Part shown: one piece after another, positions 20,728 to 31,015 of the stretch
Layout of the letters: each line of letters starts with the position of its first letter
How positions within the stretch are numbered: position 1 is the stretch's first letter
Origin: Alphaproteobacteria bacterium UBA4588
GTDB taxonomy: Bacteria; Pseudomonadota; Alphaproteobacteria; Puniceispirillales; Puniceispirillaceae
Length of the DNA: 64,000 nt
Assembly (NCBI GenBank): GCA_949529445.1
Contig: CATISA010000018.1
Span: forward strand, 1 to 64,000
Direction of reading: 5' to 3'
Translations under genes and position numbers: made by a program
Notes under the pieces: generated by a model
The model's database searches: none
Told to the model about the DNA's origin: nothing
The model's input: the letters and a program-made list of their open reading frames with translations, nothing else

Positions 20728-21324
20728 TTACGATGCCTCCTGATTTGCACGTGCTGCCATAGCAATTTTTACTGACTTACTCACTGCTGCTTTTGTCGGT
20801 TTCAGGTTTGTTAGATGTGAGACAGTTAGTGCTGTAATTTCAGCCGCAACTTCATCTATGTTTACCATTGCGTCATCACGCATCTTCATCATCTTTTTTT
20901 CAGCCGTCTTGATCTTACGGTTAAGCTTTGTTGCCATTTCAGCTTCAGCTTTTTCAGCTGTCAATTTCGCTTCGTTCAGAGCATCGCGCGCTTTTTCAGC
21001 GGCTTCTGAACGGGCAGCTTCAAGAGATGCTTCATAGCTGAGGCGCATTTCTGTGACTTTACTGTCAGCGTCGCGCGCTTTTTCCAGATCGTTTGTAATT
21101 CTTTGTTGCCTGTCTTCAAGAACAGACCGGATGCGTGGTGTTACCATCACTGACATCAAAAGATACATAATCGCAAAGGTGACAATCAACCAGAACAGCT
21201 GCGTTGGCCATGTTGTTAAATCGAGCTGCGGCAGTCCGCCTGCTTCGTTGCCACCACCGGCGGCCCAACCAAAAGCTGGTGACATTAGCAATGTTACAAC
21301 TAGTAGCAGGGTTTTATGTTTCAT
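20728..21324 (-). CDS. atpF': ATP synthase F0 subunit b'
   Basis: The second b-type stalk subunit, typical of phototrophs and alphaproteobacteria, which pairs with subunit b. The chosen start (MKHKTLLLVV) gives 198 residues with a signal-peptide-like segment ending GWAA, then PQLDLTTWPTQLFWLIVTFAI, a transmembrane helix, and a charged coiled coil. A longer frame to 21417 has no ribosome site. Unlike b, the peptide may be processed at the N-terminus. Confidence 0.92.
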   Translation of the reverse strand: MKHKTLLLVVTLLMSPAFGWAAGGGNEAGGLPQLDLTTWPTQLFWLIVTFAIMYLLMSVMVTPRIRSVLEDRQQRITNDLEKARDADSKVTEMRLSYEASLEAARSEAAEKARDALNEAKLTAEKAEAEMATKLNRKIKTAEKKMMKMRDDAMVNIDEVAAEITALTVSHLTNLKPTKAAVSKSVKIAMAARANQEAS

Positions 21325-21511
21325 CTCGCACACCAATTCTGTTTGCTCATCTTTTTTACCGCAGTGATGGTTATACTGTGCAATGAGCTTTAGTATTGCA
21401 AAGCAGAGTCTTAACACAACGCATAAAGCAAGGCGCCTTAGCCTGTCTTTTTTTCACCTATTAAGCGGTCCCACATTCACCAAGAAGAGACCTCTCAGTT
21501 TCAAGTGGCAA

Positions 21512-21542
21512 TGTCCTGCCTACAGTTACAGCAGGCAGGACA
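21512..21542 (-). terminator. Perfect hairpin between atpE and atpF'
   Basis: TGTCCTGCCT and AGGCAGGACA form a 10-base-pair perfect stem with an 11-base loop, 17 bases after the atpE stop. No U run follows on the minus strand, so it is more likely an RNA stabiliser, processing site or partial terminator than a full stop. The rest of the 234-base gap shows nothing else clear. Confidence 0.6.
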
Positions 21543-21558
21543 GATATTTTATCTCGCC

Positions 21559-21786
21559 TTAAAGGGCAAAAAGCATCAGAAGGGCAACAACAAGAGCAAA
21601 CAGTGCGATCGCTTCTGTTAGCGCAAAGCCCAGAATTCCAATACCAAAAACCGCGTCACGTGCTGATGGGTTGCGCGCGATTGAGTTAACTAATGATGAG
21701 AAGATATTCCCAATACCTAGGCCAACGCCTAATAGCGGTAATACAGCAATACCAGCACCTATCATTTTTGCAGCTTCGACGTCCAT
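21559..21786 (-). CDS. atpE: ATP synthase F0 subunit c
   Basis: The proton-carrying rotor-ring subunit. It is a 75-residue hairpin of two helices joined by the polar loop ARNPSARD, with the ion-binding carboxylate E58 in helix 2 ([10 protein letters not shown]). Sequence around E58 fits proton rather than sodium coupling. The ATG at 21786, with GGAAGGAATATGAG upstream, is preferred to one seven codons earlier. Confidence 0.95.
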   Translation of the reverse strand: MDVEAAKMIGAGIAVLPLLGVGLGIGNIFSSLVNSIARNPSARDAVFGIGILGFALTEAIALFALVVALLMLFAL

Positions 21787-21888
21787 CTCATATTCCTTCC
21801 ATGTCAAAAGAGAGTTTAGTTTCGTTTTAAGATGCGAGACTTCTTAGCGAAGCGCTGACATCAGGTAGAAAAGGTTTCAAGTCAAAAA

Positions 21889-22632
21889 CTAGTGCAGATG
21901 TAGCGCGTCATTCAGATACATACAAGTCAAAATCGTGAACACATATGCCTGAAGAACAGCCACCAAAACCTCTAGTCCGGTTAAGCCAATAATTGCAATG
22001 AGGGGCAGGACGGAACCAGCCGCAGCAACCCCGCCTGCGCTTGCTATCATAACAGCAAGTCCAGCAAACACCTTCAGCATTGTGTGGCCTGCCAGCATAT
22101 TGGCAAACAACCGAACAGAAAGGCTAACGGGGCGAACAAAGTAAGAAATAACTTCGATAATAACGAGGAAAGGGATAAGGGCCTTTGGAGCACCAGACGG
22201 GACAAAGAAACTAAAGAAGTGAAATCCGTGTTTCACAAGGGCAATCAGCGTAACACCCAAAAAAATGGTTAATGCCATTGCGAAGGTTACCACAATTTGA
22301 CTTGTTGTTGTGTAGCTGTAGGGGATAAGACCCAGCAGGTTTGAGAACAAAACAAACATAAATAGGGTGAAAATTACCGGAAAATAAGGTCGGCCTTCAT
22401 TGCCAACGTTGCTGCGGACCATATCTGCAACAAACTCATACAACATCTCGGCAAGCCCCTGCATGCGGCCCGGAATAAGAGCGGCAGGGCGAATGGCGAG
22501 GGCAAGAAATACAACACTTGCCAGCACAGTTAAAACCATGAAGAGGCTAGAATTAGTGAAAGATACGTCGTAGCCAAAAAGGTTCAGGGCAAAAAGAACC
22601 TTGATAGTAAACTGTTCAACCGGTGAATGCAC
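21889..22632 (-). CDS. atpB: ATP synthase F0 subunit a
   Basis: The stator subunit that forms the proton half-channels. The essential arginine is R174 in SLSVRLFANMLAGH, and about five to six transmembrane helices span the 247 residues. It begins MHSPVEQFTIK, typical of alphaproteobacterial subunit a. It lies 20 bases after atpI and 100 before atpE. Confidence 0.96.
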   Translation of the reverse strand: MHSPVEQFTIKVLFALNLFGYDVSFTNSSLFMVLTVLASVVFLALAIRPAALIPGRMQGLAEMLYEFVADMVRSNVGNEGRPYFPVIFTLFMFVLFSNLLGLIPYSYTTTSQIVVTFAMALTIFLGVTLIALVKHGFHFFSFFVPSGAPKALIPFLVIIEVISYFVRPVSLSVRLFANMLAGHTMLKVFAGLAVMIASAGGVAAAGSVLPLIAIIGLTGLEVLVAVLQAYVFTILTCMYLNDALHLH

Positions 22633-22652
22633 CTTTGTCCTCCTACGCGTTC

Positions 22653-23039
22653 TTACTCTGAGCTGTCTTTTTTAGCTCTCGTCTCATAATCATCGGCGTA
22701 TCCGGCTGCCATTCCACGACCCGATACTGCGCGCCAGACATTTACCATGCCTGCCACGGCTCCCAGAAAGAACATCACCACAAGCATCAGCGGCGATGTA
22801 TCTAACCAGCGATCTAGAACCCATCCGCTCCCAGCGCCGACGATAAGTCCTGCAACAAGTTCGGATGAAACCCTGCCTGCTAATGCCATACCGCCTTGCG
22901 GGATAGTGGCTTGCGGCGGAGTATCATCGGCGATGCGGTGTTTTTGTTCCAGATGAGAAATTCGCTCAGATAAAGAAGAGCTGACTTTTGCGTCAGCCAC
23001 CGATACGGCCTTTTTATCTGAGGATTTTTCGTCTGCCAC
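22653..23039 (-). CDS. atpI: ATP synthase accessory protein AtpI
   Basis: AtpI assists c-ring assembly. The 128-residue protein has a charged N-terminal tail of about 55 residues and two helices (LVAGLIVGAGSGWVLDRWLD and LMLVVMFFLGAVAGMVNVWR), the alphaproteobacterial AtpI layout. It is the first gene of the F0 operon; F1 genes are not nearby, as is usual in this class. Confidence 0.9.
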   Translation of the reverse strand: MADEKSSDKKAVSVADAKVSSSLSERISHLEQKHRIADDTPPQATIPQGGMALAGRVSSELVAGLIVGAGSGWVLDRWLDTSPLMLVVMFFLGAVAGMVNVWRAVSGRGMAAGYADDYETRAKKDSSE

Positions 23040-23130
23040 CTGTGCTCCGCTTCTGACATCCTTCTTGCCTTAAACTTCTCTCAAAAAGGCGAAAAAAATT
23101 GCCTGTCGAAAAAGCTTAAAAATCGAGGTC

Positions 23131-23160
23131 ACACTAGTGCCGACCGGTCAACTTTGTCAA
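23131..23160 (-). promoter_or_regulatory. Candidate promoter of the F0 operon
   Basis: On the minus strand a perfect -35 box TTGACA is followed after 18 bases by TAGTGT, a weak -10. It is 92 bases before the atpI start, in the 208-base gap after smc. Prediction by eye only. Confidence 0.4.
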
Positions 23161-23247
23161 GTGATTCCACATGGTGACGACCTGCGGCAATGGCGCGCAT
23201 CAAAATAAGGTGATAGCTGGCCCTGATGAGCGAGGATTACGGCCTGA

Positions 23248-26200
23248 TTAGGCATGACCCATAACAGGGTCACGCATTTCCTCGGCAGTTTGCAAATCAA
23301 CAGAAACGAGTCGGCTGATTCCTTTTTGTTCCATGGTCACGCCAAACAGCCTATCCATGCGTGCCATTGTCATGCGGTGGTGTGTAACCACAAGGAAACG
23401 TGTTTGGGTCCGCTGGGCAATATCACGCAGCAAATCACAGAAACGCGCAACATTACTATCATCTAATGGTGCATCAACCTCATCCAGAATACAGATAGGT
23501 GCTGGGTTTGTTAAGAAAACAGCAAAGATGATTGCCAGTGCTGTCAGGGCTTGCTCGCCGCCAGATAACAAAGAGAGGGACTGCATTTTTTTGCCCGGAG
23601 GGCTCGCAAGAATCTCAATGCCGGCAAGTAATGGGTCATCAGACTCTGTGAGCCGTAATTCTGCATGACCGCCGCCAAATAAGGTTTTGAAGAGTTCAGT
23701 GAAATATTTATTCACATCATTAAAGCTTGCAAGCAATCGTGCGCGACCTTCTTTATTGAGGGTCGAAATAGCACTGCGGAGCTTGGCAATGGCCTCGACA
23801 AGGTCATCTTTTTCGGTCTGCATTTCTGTGACGCGGCTATCAATCTCTGCCATTTCAACTTCAGCGCGTAGATTAACTGGCCCAATCTGTTCCCGTTCAT
23901 TATGCAAGCGCGTAACACGAGCCTCTAGCGTATCAATTGGCTCATCAGACGCACCGTCTTTTAAACCGGCGATTTCGTCAAGCTGGGCAGGCGCACAGTC
24001 AAGTTTCTCGGCAATCCGCTCTCTGATGACTTCAAGGTCTGCCTCGCATCTTTCACGAGCGCCCTCGGCACGAATACCGGTTTCTCTCGCCGCTGTAAGT
24101 AGGCGTTCGGACTCGCGCTGTCTTGTGGTAAGTGCTTGTGTTTTTTCCTCAGCACTTCGCAAAGCATCTGCTTTTCCCTGACGCGCTATTTCTGCTGCCT
24201 CTTGAAGTGTTATCACTTTATCCTGCTCCCCCTTAATCAGACTGGGGCGCTGGCTTAATGTATCCATTTCTTGCTGGGCTGCTGCACGGCGGGCGGTCAT
24301 TTCAGAACGCCGATGAGCCGTTTGTGATAGGCGGGTCTGCCAGTCTTGCTGTTGACGAGCAATGTCTGTTTTACGTGCTGTTGCGGCGTGAATAGCTTGT
24401 GCGAGTTCGGCCTCAGTAGAGGCAGCATTATCAAGCGTAGCCCTGCAGGCTCGCGCAGTATTTTCACACGCTTCAAGCTTTTGCTCTAGCGCTGAGAGGT
24501 CATCATCAGTTTGTACATCACCCATCAGTGCAGTTCGATCCTGCAACGCATCAGCTCGGATTTGCTGTAAATCAACTTCGCGAGTGCGGGCATTTTGAAG
24601 GGCTGCACTAGCTTGCTCAGCACGGCGTCTGGCATCTGTTTCTTCGGTTTGTAGACGTTTAGCTGCCTCAAGAAGGCTGGCGCGCTCGCCCCGTATTTCG
24701 TGGCAGAGCTCTTCACTGCTTTGTAATTTTTGTTCTGCTGCGTTGCGTGTTGTTGTGGCTGTGCCAAGCTCCTCGGTAAGCTCCAAGACACGCTGGCGCT
24801 GGCGAATACGTTCTGCATCAGATGCTGCCTGAGCTGTTTTTACTAGACCATCCCAGCGCCATAAGGTGCCTTCACGACTCACAAGAGCCTGCCCAGGCGC
24901 GAGCTGATATTGCAGGTTTTCCCCGTCATGATCTTCGACAACAGCAATCCCGCTAATCGCGCGCAACAATGTTTCATTGCCACTAACAAAGTGAGAGAGG
25001 GGAGTGCCGATCTTGGGAGCTGTCATCTGTGATGTTGTAACTTCATCACGCCAAAACCCTTTAACAGATGGGGTGTATGATAAGGAAAGCTCACCGGCAA
25101 AACAAAGTGAAAGGGCAAGTTCCATACTGTCTGAAACTGTTACTAAGTCTGACATAGGCGTGCCTATCTGGCTATCTGATTCAGACAAAAGATAACTTAA
25201 GGCATCTAGCTCTGCGGTTAAACGGGTGACAATTGCATCAGCATCTCTGAAGCGAGCAAGGTCTTCCTCACGGCCAATATCAGCCACATTAAGGGCGGCT
25301 TCGCAAGCATCAAAGGCTGTATTGGCATTCTGCGCAGCACGTTCAGCAGCTTCATGACGCTCAGCAGCTTCATGGCCTTCAGTCTCTAGCTGGCTGATAT
25401 TCAAGCCTTCAAGATCTGCATCGGATCGGGCAATCCGTTCAGCGAGCTGGGCATCTTGTGCGCGTTTGCTTTCGCGGGCCGTCTGAACGGCAAGCTGTTT
25501 TGCCCGCAAGGTAGCGGCCTCAGTATCTGCTGCTGCACTTTTACTACGGGCGGTCTCTAATGCCTGACGAGCATTTTCAAGGTTTGGGCCTGTAAGAGTA
25601 ACGGCTTGGTCTTGCGCAGTTAGCTCATCTGCCAGCCCTTCTAGGGCTGCGCTTGCATCGCCATGTAGCGTGTCTTCACGCTCGGCGTCAGCATCAATTT
25701 GAGCAAGTTGTGATGTTAGTCGCTGCTGGGTTGAGACTATCTGCGCCAGTTCGCGTTCATAATCCCGTAAGGTAAGAGTAAATTTTTGTACTTCTGCAGC
25801 CTGTGCAGCTTCAGCATCTCTTAAGGCAGGAAGTGTGGCGGCGGCTGTTGAAAGTTCGACCGCAATCGCAGCATTATGACGGGTGGCTGTTTCTATTTCC
25901 TGACGGCAGACGGAATCTCGTTTTTTTGCTTCATCAGATGCGGCGCGCGCAATATACCAGCGGGCCCGCAGTAACTGCGCCTCAGCTGTGCGAATTCTAT
26001 CTGCAACCGAGCGGTAGCGTGCCGCCTGCCGTGCTTGCTTTACCAGTTGGGCACGCTGTTCTGATAATTGCTGGATAATATCATCAAGGCGCTCAAGGTT
26101 GGTTTCTGTGCCACGCAGCTTTAATTCGGCGTCTCGCTTGCGCTGGTGCAAGCCTTTGATATTGGCTGCTTCTTCAATGAGACTCCGTCTATCTTCGGGT

Positions 26201-26667
26201 TTTGCACCAACAATTGCCCCGATCCGCCCTTGTGAGACAATGCCAGATGAACGGGCGCCAGACGCGGTGTCAGCAAACAGAAGCTGAACGTCTTTGGCAC
26301 GAGCAGGCCGACCGTTAATCAGATAGTTTGAGCCTTTACCGCGCTGAACTTTGCGAATAATTTCAAGCTCGTCCGCATTGTTAAAGTCTGCTGGTGCTGT
26401 TCTGTTGCTGTTATCAATTTTTAGCAATATTTCTGCAAGATTACGTGCCGGTCTGTGTTCGGTGCCGGCAAAAATAATATCATCCATTTCGGTGCCGCGC
26501 ATCTGGCGGGCGGAACTCTCGCCCATGATCCAGCGCATGGCTTCGACAATATTAGATTTACCGCACCCGTTTGGTCCGACAATACCTGTTAAACCAGGAT
26601 CAATATCCATTTCCACCTTTTCAGCGAAGGATTTAAACCCTGCCATTGTCAGGTTTTGGAAAATCAT
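23248..26667 (-). CDS. smc: Chromosome segregation ATPase SMC
   Basis: SMC compacts and helps segregate the chromosome as a dimer with ScpA/ScpB. The N-terminal ATPase half has Walker A GPNGCGKS (31-38). Long heptad-like coiled coils flank a hinge near the middle. The C-terminal half has the signature LSGGEQ (1034-1039) and the Walker B end ILDEVDAPLDD (about 1060-1070). 1139 residues. It is downstream of the DsbA-like and DciA-like genes in the conserved mutY-linked cluster. Confidence 0.96.
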   Translation of the reverse strand: MIFQNLTMAGFKSFAEKVEMDIDPGLTGIVGPNGCGKSNIVEAMRWIMGESSARQMRGTEMDDIIFAGTEHRPARNLAEILLKIDNSNRTAPADFNNADELEIIRKVQRGKGSNYLINGRPARAKDVQLLFADTASGARSSGIVSQGRIGAIVGAKPEDRRSLIEEAANIKGLHQRKRDAELKLRGTETNLERLDDIIQQLSEQRAQLVKQARQAARYRSVADRIRTAEAQLLRARWYIARAASDEAKKRDSVCRQEIETATRHNAAIAVELSTAAATLPALRDAEAAQAAEVQKFTLTLRDYERELAQIVSTQQRLTSQLAQIDADAEREDTLHGDASAALEGLADELTAQDQAVTLTGPNLENARQALETARSKSAAADTEAATLRAKQLAVQTARESKRAQDAQLAERIARSDADLEGLNISQLETEGHEAAERHEAAERAAQNANTAFDACEAALNVADIGREEDLARFRDADAIVTRLTAELDALSYLLSESDSQIGTPMSDLVTVSDSMELALSLCFAGELSLSYTPSVKGFWRDEVTTSQMTAPKIGTPLSHFVSGNETLLRAISGIAVVEDHDGENLQYQLAPGQALVSREGTLWRWDGLVKTAQAASDAERIRQRQRVLELTEELGTATTTRNAAEQKLQSSEELCHEIRGERASLLEAAKRLQTEETDARRRAEQASAALQNARTREVDLQQIRADALQDRTALMGDVQTDDDLSALEQKLEACENTARACRATLDNAASTEAELAQAIHAATARKTDIARQQQDWQTRLSQTAHRRSEMTARRAAAQQEMDTLSQRPSLIKGEQDKVITLQEAAEIARQGKADALRSAEEKTQALTTRQRESERLLTAARETGIRAEGARERCEADLEVIRERIAEKLDCAPAQLDEIAGLKDGASDEPIDTLEARVTRLHNEREQIGPVNLRAEVEMAEIDSRVTEMQTEKDDLVEAIAKLRSAISTLNKEGRARLLASFNDVNKYFTELFKTLFGGGHAELRLTESDDPLLAGIEILASPPGKKMQSLSLLSGGEQALTALAIIFAVFLTNPAPICILDEVDAPLDDSNVARFCDLLRDIAQRTQTRFLVVTHHRMTMARMDRLFGVTMEQKGISRLVSVDLQTAEEMRDPVMGHA

Positions 26668-26740
26668 TACAGCGGGTCCTTACACATTTACAGTGCCCGT
26701 GCCTTTCGGCATTCGAACAGTCTTTGTCTGGTATGATAAA

Positions 26741-27403
26741 TTATAATCCTGCTTTATTCACTTCAGCCAGAAACGAATCATAATCAAGTGAGCCGCTGAA
26801 ACTTGTATCATCATTAACAACAAAGCTTGGCGTGGAACTTATTTTGAAATTACGGATAGCTTGCTGACGAATATCAACCAGAGCCTCTAGAAATGGTCGG
26901 TCGCTCATAATCAAATCAAAATCAGAGGCTGAAATGCCGGCAAGGCGTGCATAGTTTTTTAGGGCGGCGATAGGGTCGTCTGCGCCAATCCAGTTTTTTT
27001 GCTGACCAAGAAGTGTGCTGACCATTCTGAAATAGCTTTTCTCTGGTAAGGCGCGGCATAAGGCATGAGCCCGCAACGCAAGACCATCAAGCGGGAATGG
27101 CCGAAGCTCAAAACGAATACGCCCTGTATCGACCAGCTCCGCAACAACACGGGGATAGGTCTGTTCATGAAACTTAGCGCAATGACTACAGGTCATGGAA
27201 AAATATTCTGCTATGGTGATTCCTGCATCATCTGAACCAATGACCCGCGGTGCACGCGCCTGTTCAGCTGATAGAATAATGCTGGCAGCCTGCGCGCCAA
27301 ACGGCGAAGCATAGCTTGCTAATAGTGATGCGGCGCCTGCTAAAACCGTTCGGCGTTGAAGCGGTTTAATAACAGCAAATTGAGTGGGTTTAAAAGACAT
27401 CAC
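26741..27403 (-). CDS. DsbA-like thioredoxin-fold protein
   Basis: A 220-residue exported thiol oxidoreductase of the DsbA/DsbG group. The active site is C72-SH-C75 in SMTCSHCAKFH, and the cis-proline loop TPSF is near residue 192. The N-terminus has QRRTVLAGAASLL, a twin-arginine-like export signal ending near AQAA. Genes of this kind lie beside smc in many alphaproteobacteria, where they are often called DsbA or thioredoxin-domain proteins. Confidence 0.92.
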   Translation of the reverse strand: MMSFKPTQFAVIKPLQRRTVLAGAASLLASYASPFGAQAASIILSAEQARAPRVIGSDDAGITIAEYFSMTCSHCAKFHEQTYPRVVAELVDTGRIRFELRPFPLDGLALRAHALCRALPEKSYFRMVSTLLGQQKNWIGADDPIAALKNYARLAGISASDFDLIMSDRPFLEALVDIRQQAIRNFKISSTPSFVVNDDTSFSGSLDYDSFLAEVNKAGL

Positions 27404-27525
27404 ATATTCCTCGGATTAACGTCAGACAAGCCAGATGACCCATCTATCACATTGCGCTAGTCAATAGCATTACAATTTTATTATCGCAAAGCGGACAGGT
27501 GCTTTTCAAGCGACTTTTTTACCTC

Positions 27526-28056
27526 TTATTTCCGCAGCGCCTTTCCCAGCTTGATAAGCGAGGCGCGAACAGTAGGACTTTGTATCTTAGTCGTCATATA
27601 ATCCAGCCTATCAGGGGCAAACACAGCTTCCTGTTCTTGGTATGATGACCCTTCAGACAATGCAGTCCCACCTGTAGCTTGCCCCCGCGTAAGTCGCGTT
27701 TTTGCCAAGTCCTGACGAACTTTGATTCGGGCAACGGCCTGATAGCCATAACGGGCATTGACGGCTTCGCATAATTGTGCCGACTGAGAGATGGCTTCGG
27801 GGCCGCGCCCACTTCGAATAGACAGTGTTAATGTTGCTTTTGCAGTTGTACCGCGCGGGAAGGTCAGGTCAACAGGCAGCGACCAGTCAGCCGCTGGTCC
27901 GGCTATCTGAGGCCAGTGCAGAATAATTTTTGAGAGTGAAAAGCCGCGTTTCCGAAGCGTTGGGCTGATCAATTTGTCAGATAATGACGATAATTTACGT
28001 AAAGAACGGCTGCGTTTTGCCGGTGTTTTTACTCTGGTCATGTGCGGTATCTCCAC
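27526..28056 (-). CDS. DUF721 / DciA-like protein
   Basis: A 176-residue basic protein whose central part (LRKRGFSLSKIILHWPQIAGP, then W and the ATLTLSIRSG strand) fits DUF721, the family of DciA helicase-loading proteins. Whether this form loads DnaB is inference. ATG codons at 28056 and 28041 (MTRVKT) are both possible starts. It is divergent from mutY, the normal arrangement. Confidence 0.82.
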   Translation of the reverse strand: MEIPHMTRVKTPAKRSRSLRKLSSLSDKLISPTLRKRGFSLSKIILHWPQIAGPAADWSLPVDLTFPRGTTAKATLTLSIRSGRGPEAISQSAQLCEAVNARYGYQAVARIKVRQDLAKTRLTRGQATGGTALSEGSSYQEQEAVFAPDRLDYMTTKIQSPTVRASLIKLGKALRK

Positions 28057-28159
28057 ATTTTTCCATAATAGCTCGGCTTAATTCACTTTACCCGTCTCGC
28101 ATTTTCTATAAATAAAGGAAACATCACAAACAGTCTATGTCGATTGCTAAGGAAGCCTT

Positions 28160-29254
28160 ATGGCACCATCATCGCAGCGCAAAGTTAACGCGGCAGAGAG
28201 CAGAATACAGCATCTAGCAGAGTTGGCGCCCGCGTTATCAGATAATTTATTCAGGTGGTACGCCCATCAAGGGCGACATCTTCCGTGGCGCGCCCGCTGG
28301 CCAGAACTTACACCGGCCTATCATGTGTTTCTGTCTGAACTAATGTTACAGCAAACAGTTGTTGCGACTGTGTTACCATATTTTCAGCGATTTTGTGAAC
28401 GCTGGCCTGATATTCATGCTCTGGCTCGCGCGCCGTTAGATGATGTGCTCTCTGAATGGGCGGGACTTGGCTATTATGCGCGTGCCCGCAATCTGCACAA
28501 AGCAGCACAGCTTATCTCCACCGACTATAATGGCATCTTTCCCGATGATTATGAGACATTACAGACATTACCAGGGATAGGGCCTTATACTGCCGGCGCT
28601 ATTGCTGCTATTGCCTTTGATAAGCCAGCCATCGTTATTGATGGTAATATTGAGCGGGTGCTGATGCGTCTGATGGGGCTAAAGGCGCAGGTTGCTGAAG
28701 TAAAGCCAATTTTGCGGGTGGCCTATACGCAACTTATTCCAGCAACAAATCGATCTGATTTTCCACAAGCATTAATGGATATTGGCGCTTCTATTTGCCT
28801 GCCTAGAAATCCGCGATGTGCTCATTGTCCGCTGAAAGCGCAGTGCCGTGCTGATGAGGACGGGCTGGCAGCGGATATTCCGGTAAAGCCTGTAAAGATA
28901 GAAAAGCCGGTTAGAGCAGGTGCTGTTTATATTCTAACAGCCCAGAATGGAGATGTAATGATGTATCACCGCCCGCAGCGTGGGCTTTTGGGAGGGATGC
29001 TGTCTTTTCCGTCAGCAGGGTGGGATAAATCAGCCTTAACCATACCCAAGATAGCGGGTCTTGATGATATTGTTTGGCAGAAAAGTCCTAGGATTATCCG
29101 GCATGTTTTTACCCATTTTACAGCCGAAATGAGCATCTATTCTGCCACAGCACATCCTTTATTCATGCCGCCTGAGCCTTATGGCTGGCACCGGCCTATT
29201 GCCGATGATTGGCCACGATTAATGGCGAAATGCTTTCTTGATATTACCCTTTAA
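28160..29254 (+). CDS. mutY: A/G-specific adenine glycosylase
   Basis: MutY removes adenine mispaired with 8-oxoguanine. Catalytic residues E60 (SELMLQQT) and D161 (VIDGNIERV) are present, with the helix-hairpin-helix LPGIGPYTAGAI (137-148) and a 4Fe-4S site C213-x6-C220-x2-C223-x5-C229. A NUDIX-like C-terminal domain follows from about 250. 364 residues. It converges on purH with a three-base gap. Confidence 0.95.
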   Translation: MAPSSQRKVNAAESRIQHLAELAPALSDNLFRWYAHQGRHLPWRARWPELTPAYHVFLSELMLQQTVVATVLPYFQRFCERWPDIHALARAPLDDVLSEWAGLGYYARARNLHKAAQLISTDYNGIFPDDYETLQTLPGIGPYTAGAIAAIAFDKPAIVIDGNIERVLMRLMGLKAQVAEVKPILRVAYTQLIPATNRSDFPQALMDIGASICLPRNPRCAHCPLKAQCRADEDGLAADIPVKPVKIEKPVRAGAVYILTAQNGDVMMYHRPQRGLLGGMLSFPSAGWDKSALTIPKIAGLDDIVWQKSPRIIRHVFTHFTAEMSIYSATAHPLFMPPEPYGWHRPIADDWPRLMAKCFLDITL

Positions 29255-29257
29255 GGC

Positions 29258-30853
29258 TTAGTGATTAAAGTGACGTTGGCCTGTAAAGCCCATCACGATG
29301 CCTGCTTCATCTGCTGCAGCAATAACCTCGTCATCGCGCATTGAGCCCCCTGGCTGGATAACTGCCTGAGCCCCGGCATCAATAGCAGTCAGCAAGCCAT
29401 CAGCAAACGGAAAGAAGGCATCAGAGGCTACAACAGAGCCAATTGTGCGTGGTGCATCCCAGCCATGATGGGCTGCCATATCAGCTGCTTTTTGTGCTGC
29501 AATCCGGCAGGAATCCACACGGCTCATCTGGCCGGCGCCAATACCAGCTGAGATACCGTCTTTTACATAGACGATGGCATTTGATTTCACATGTTTGGTA
29601 ATTTTCCATGCCATCATCATATCATTAACTTGTGCTGCACTTGGCTTGGCTTTGGTCACAATATTCAGCTCATCAGCCGTAAAGCCTTTGGTGTCGGCAT
29701 CTTGCACAAGATAGCCGCCCAGAATGGATTTTACGGCTACTGCCGGCGCTTGGGGATTCGGCATACTTCCTGTTAAAAGTAGTCTCAGATTCTGTTTTTG
29801 CGCTAAAATTTCTGTAGCTTCATCCGTTGCTTCCGGTGCAATGACGACTTCAGTAAAGAGCCCGGCAATTTCACGTGCTACATCAGCATCGAGCATCCGG
29901 TTGCAGGCAATAATACCGCCAAAGGCACTGACGGGGTCTGCTGCCAACGCATCACGCCATGCCCCAACAAGCGAGCTATTACTGGCAACGCCGCAGGGGT
30001 TTGCATGTTTGATAATGGCTATTGTCGGCGCCTCAAATTCTGCAACAAGTTTCAGGGCGGCATCGGTGTCATTGATATTATTATAGGAAAGAGGTTTTCC
30101 TTGGATTTGTGTAGCGTTTACAACAGACGGGCCATCTTCTCCACTGTGATAGATTGCGGCTGATTGATGCGGATTTTCACCATATCGTAAGACAGCATTT
30201 CTGCGCCCTGTCACCAAAAGGTTTGGGGCAAAGCTGCTAGTGTCAGCCTCATTTGTTTGCGTTGTTAGCCAGTCGGTTATCATTTTGTCATAGGCAGATG
30301 TTCGCGCAAAAGCCTTGGCAGCGTATCGGCGTCGCATGTCGGCGCTGACAGTCCCGCCATTATCTAATGAATCAGCTATGTCATCATAATCAGACGGGTC
30401 TGTAACGACAGTTACAAAGGGATGGTTCTTAGCAGCGGCGCGTATCATTGCAGGGCCACCAATATCAATATTTTCAACCGCTGTTTCGAAATCAGCCCCG
30501 CGCGCAATTGTATCAGCAAAGGGATAGAGATTGACCACAAGCATATCAATTTCACCAATGCCATGTTCGTCAAGCGCTGCAAGATGTTCTGGCTTGTCAC
30601 GTCGTGCCAGCACACCGCCATGAATGGCAGGATGTAATGTTTTTACGCGCCCATCCATAATTTCAGGAAAGCCTGTCACTTCAGAGACGTCGGTTACATC
30701 GCATCCAGCATCACGCAAGAGGCGTGCTGTTCCACCAGTTGAGAGCAGCCTGATACCTGCCCTGCCAAGGCGCTGGGCAAAAGATTCAATTCCAGTTTTG
30801 TCGGAAACAGAAATCAGAGCTGTTTTAATCTGGCGCGGGCCGACATCAAACAT
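29258..30853 (-). CDS. purH: Bifunctional AICAR transformylase/IMP cyclohydrolase PurH
   Basis: PurH carries out the last two steps of IMP synthesis, formylating AICAR with 10-formyl-THF and closing the ring. The N-terminal cyclohydrolase domain includes [22 protein letters not shown] and [11 protein letters not shown]. The C-terminal transformylase has [11 protein letters not shown] and [11 protein letters not shown]. 531 residues, and an AAGGAG site ahead of the ATG. Its position after the heparinase-like and rsmB genes is common in alphaproteobacteria. Confidence 0.97.
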   Translation of the reverse strand: MFDVGPRQIKTALISVSDKTGIESFAQRLGRAGIRLLSTGGTARLLRDAGCDVTDVSEVTGFPEIMDGRVKTLHPAIHGGVLARRDKPEHLAALDEHGIGEIDMLVVNLYPFADTIARGADFETAVENIDIGGPAMIRAAAKNHPFVTVVTDPSDYDDIADSLDNGGTVSADMRRRYAAKAFARTSAYDKMITDWLTTQTNEADTSSFAPNLLVTGRRNAVLRYGENPHQSAAIYHSGEDGPSVVNATQIQGKPLSYNNINDTDAALKLVAEFEAPTIAIIKHANPCGVASNSSLVGAWRDALAADPVSAFGGIIACNRMLDADVAREIAGLFTEVVIAPEATDEATEILAQKQNLRLLLTGSMPNPQAPAVAVKSILGGYLVQDADTKGFTADELNIVTKAKPSAAQVNDMMMAWKITKHVKSNAIVYVKDGISAGIGAGQMSRVDSCRIAAQKAADMAAHHGWDAPRTIGSVVASDAFFPFADGLLTAIDAGAQAVIQPGGSMRDDEVIAAADEAGIVMGFTGQRHFNH

Positions 30854-31015
30854 CGATAGGGAACTCCTTATGAGTAGGTTAATTTATCGCCGTATCAGGC
30901 AGCATGGAGTAAGCGAGCCTCGTGAAGTTCAGGATGCCACAGCGCTGACAGGACTAAAGTTAGGCAGGTTATGGACCAAAACAGGTCTGGATAACAAGGT
31001 ATGAATTTGCCGCAG

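Noticed and set aside
23687-24181. Plus-strand frames across smc
   Set aside because: Serine-rich shadow translations opposite a clear SMC coding region.
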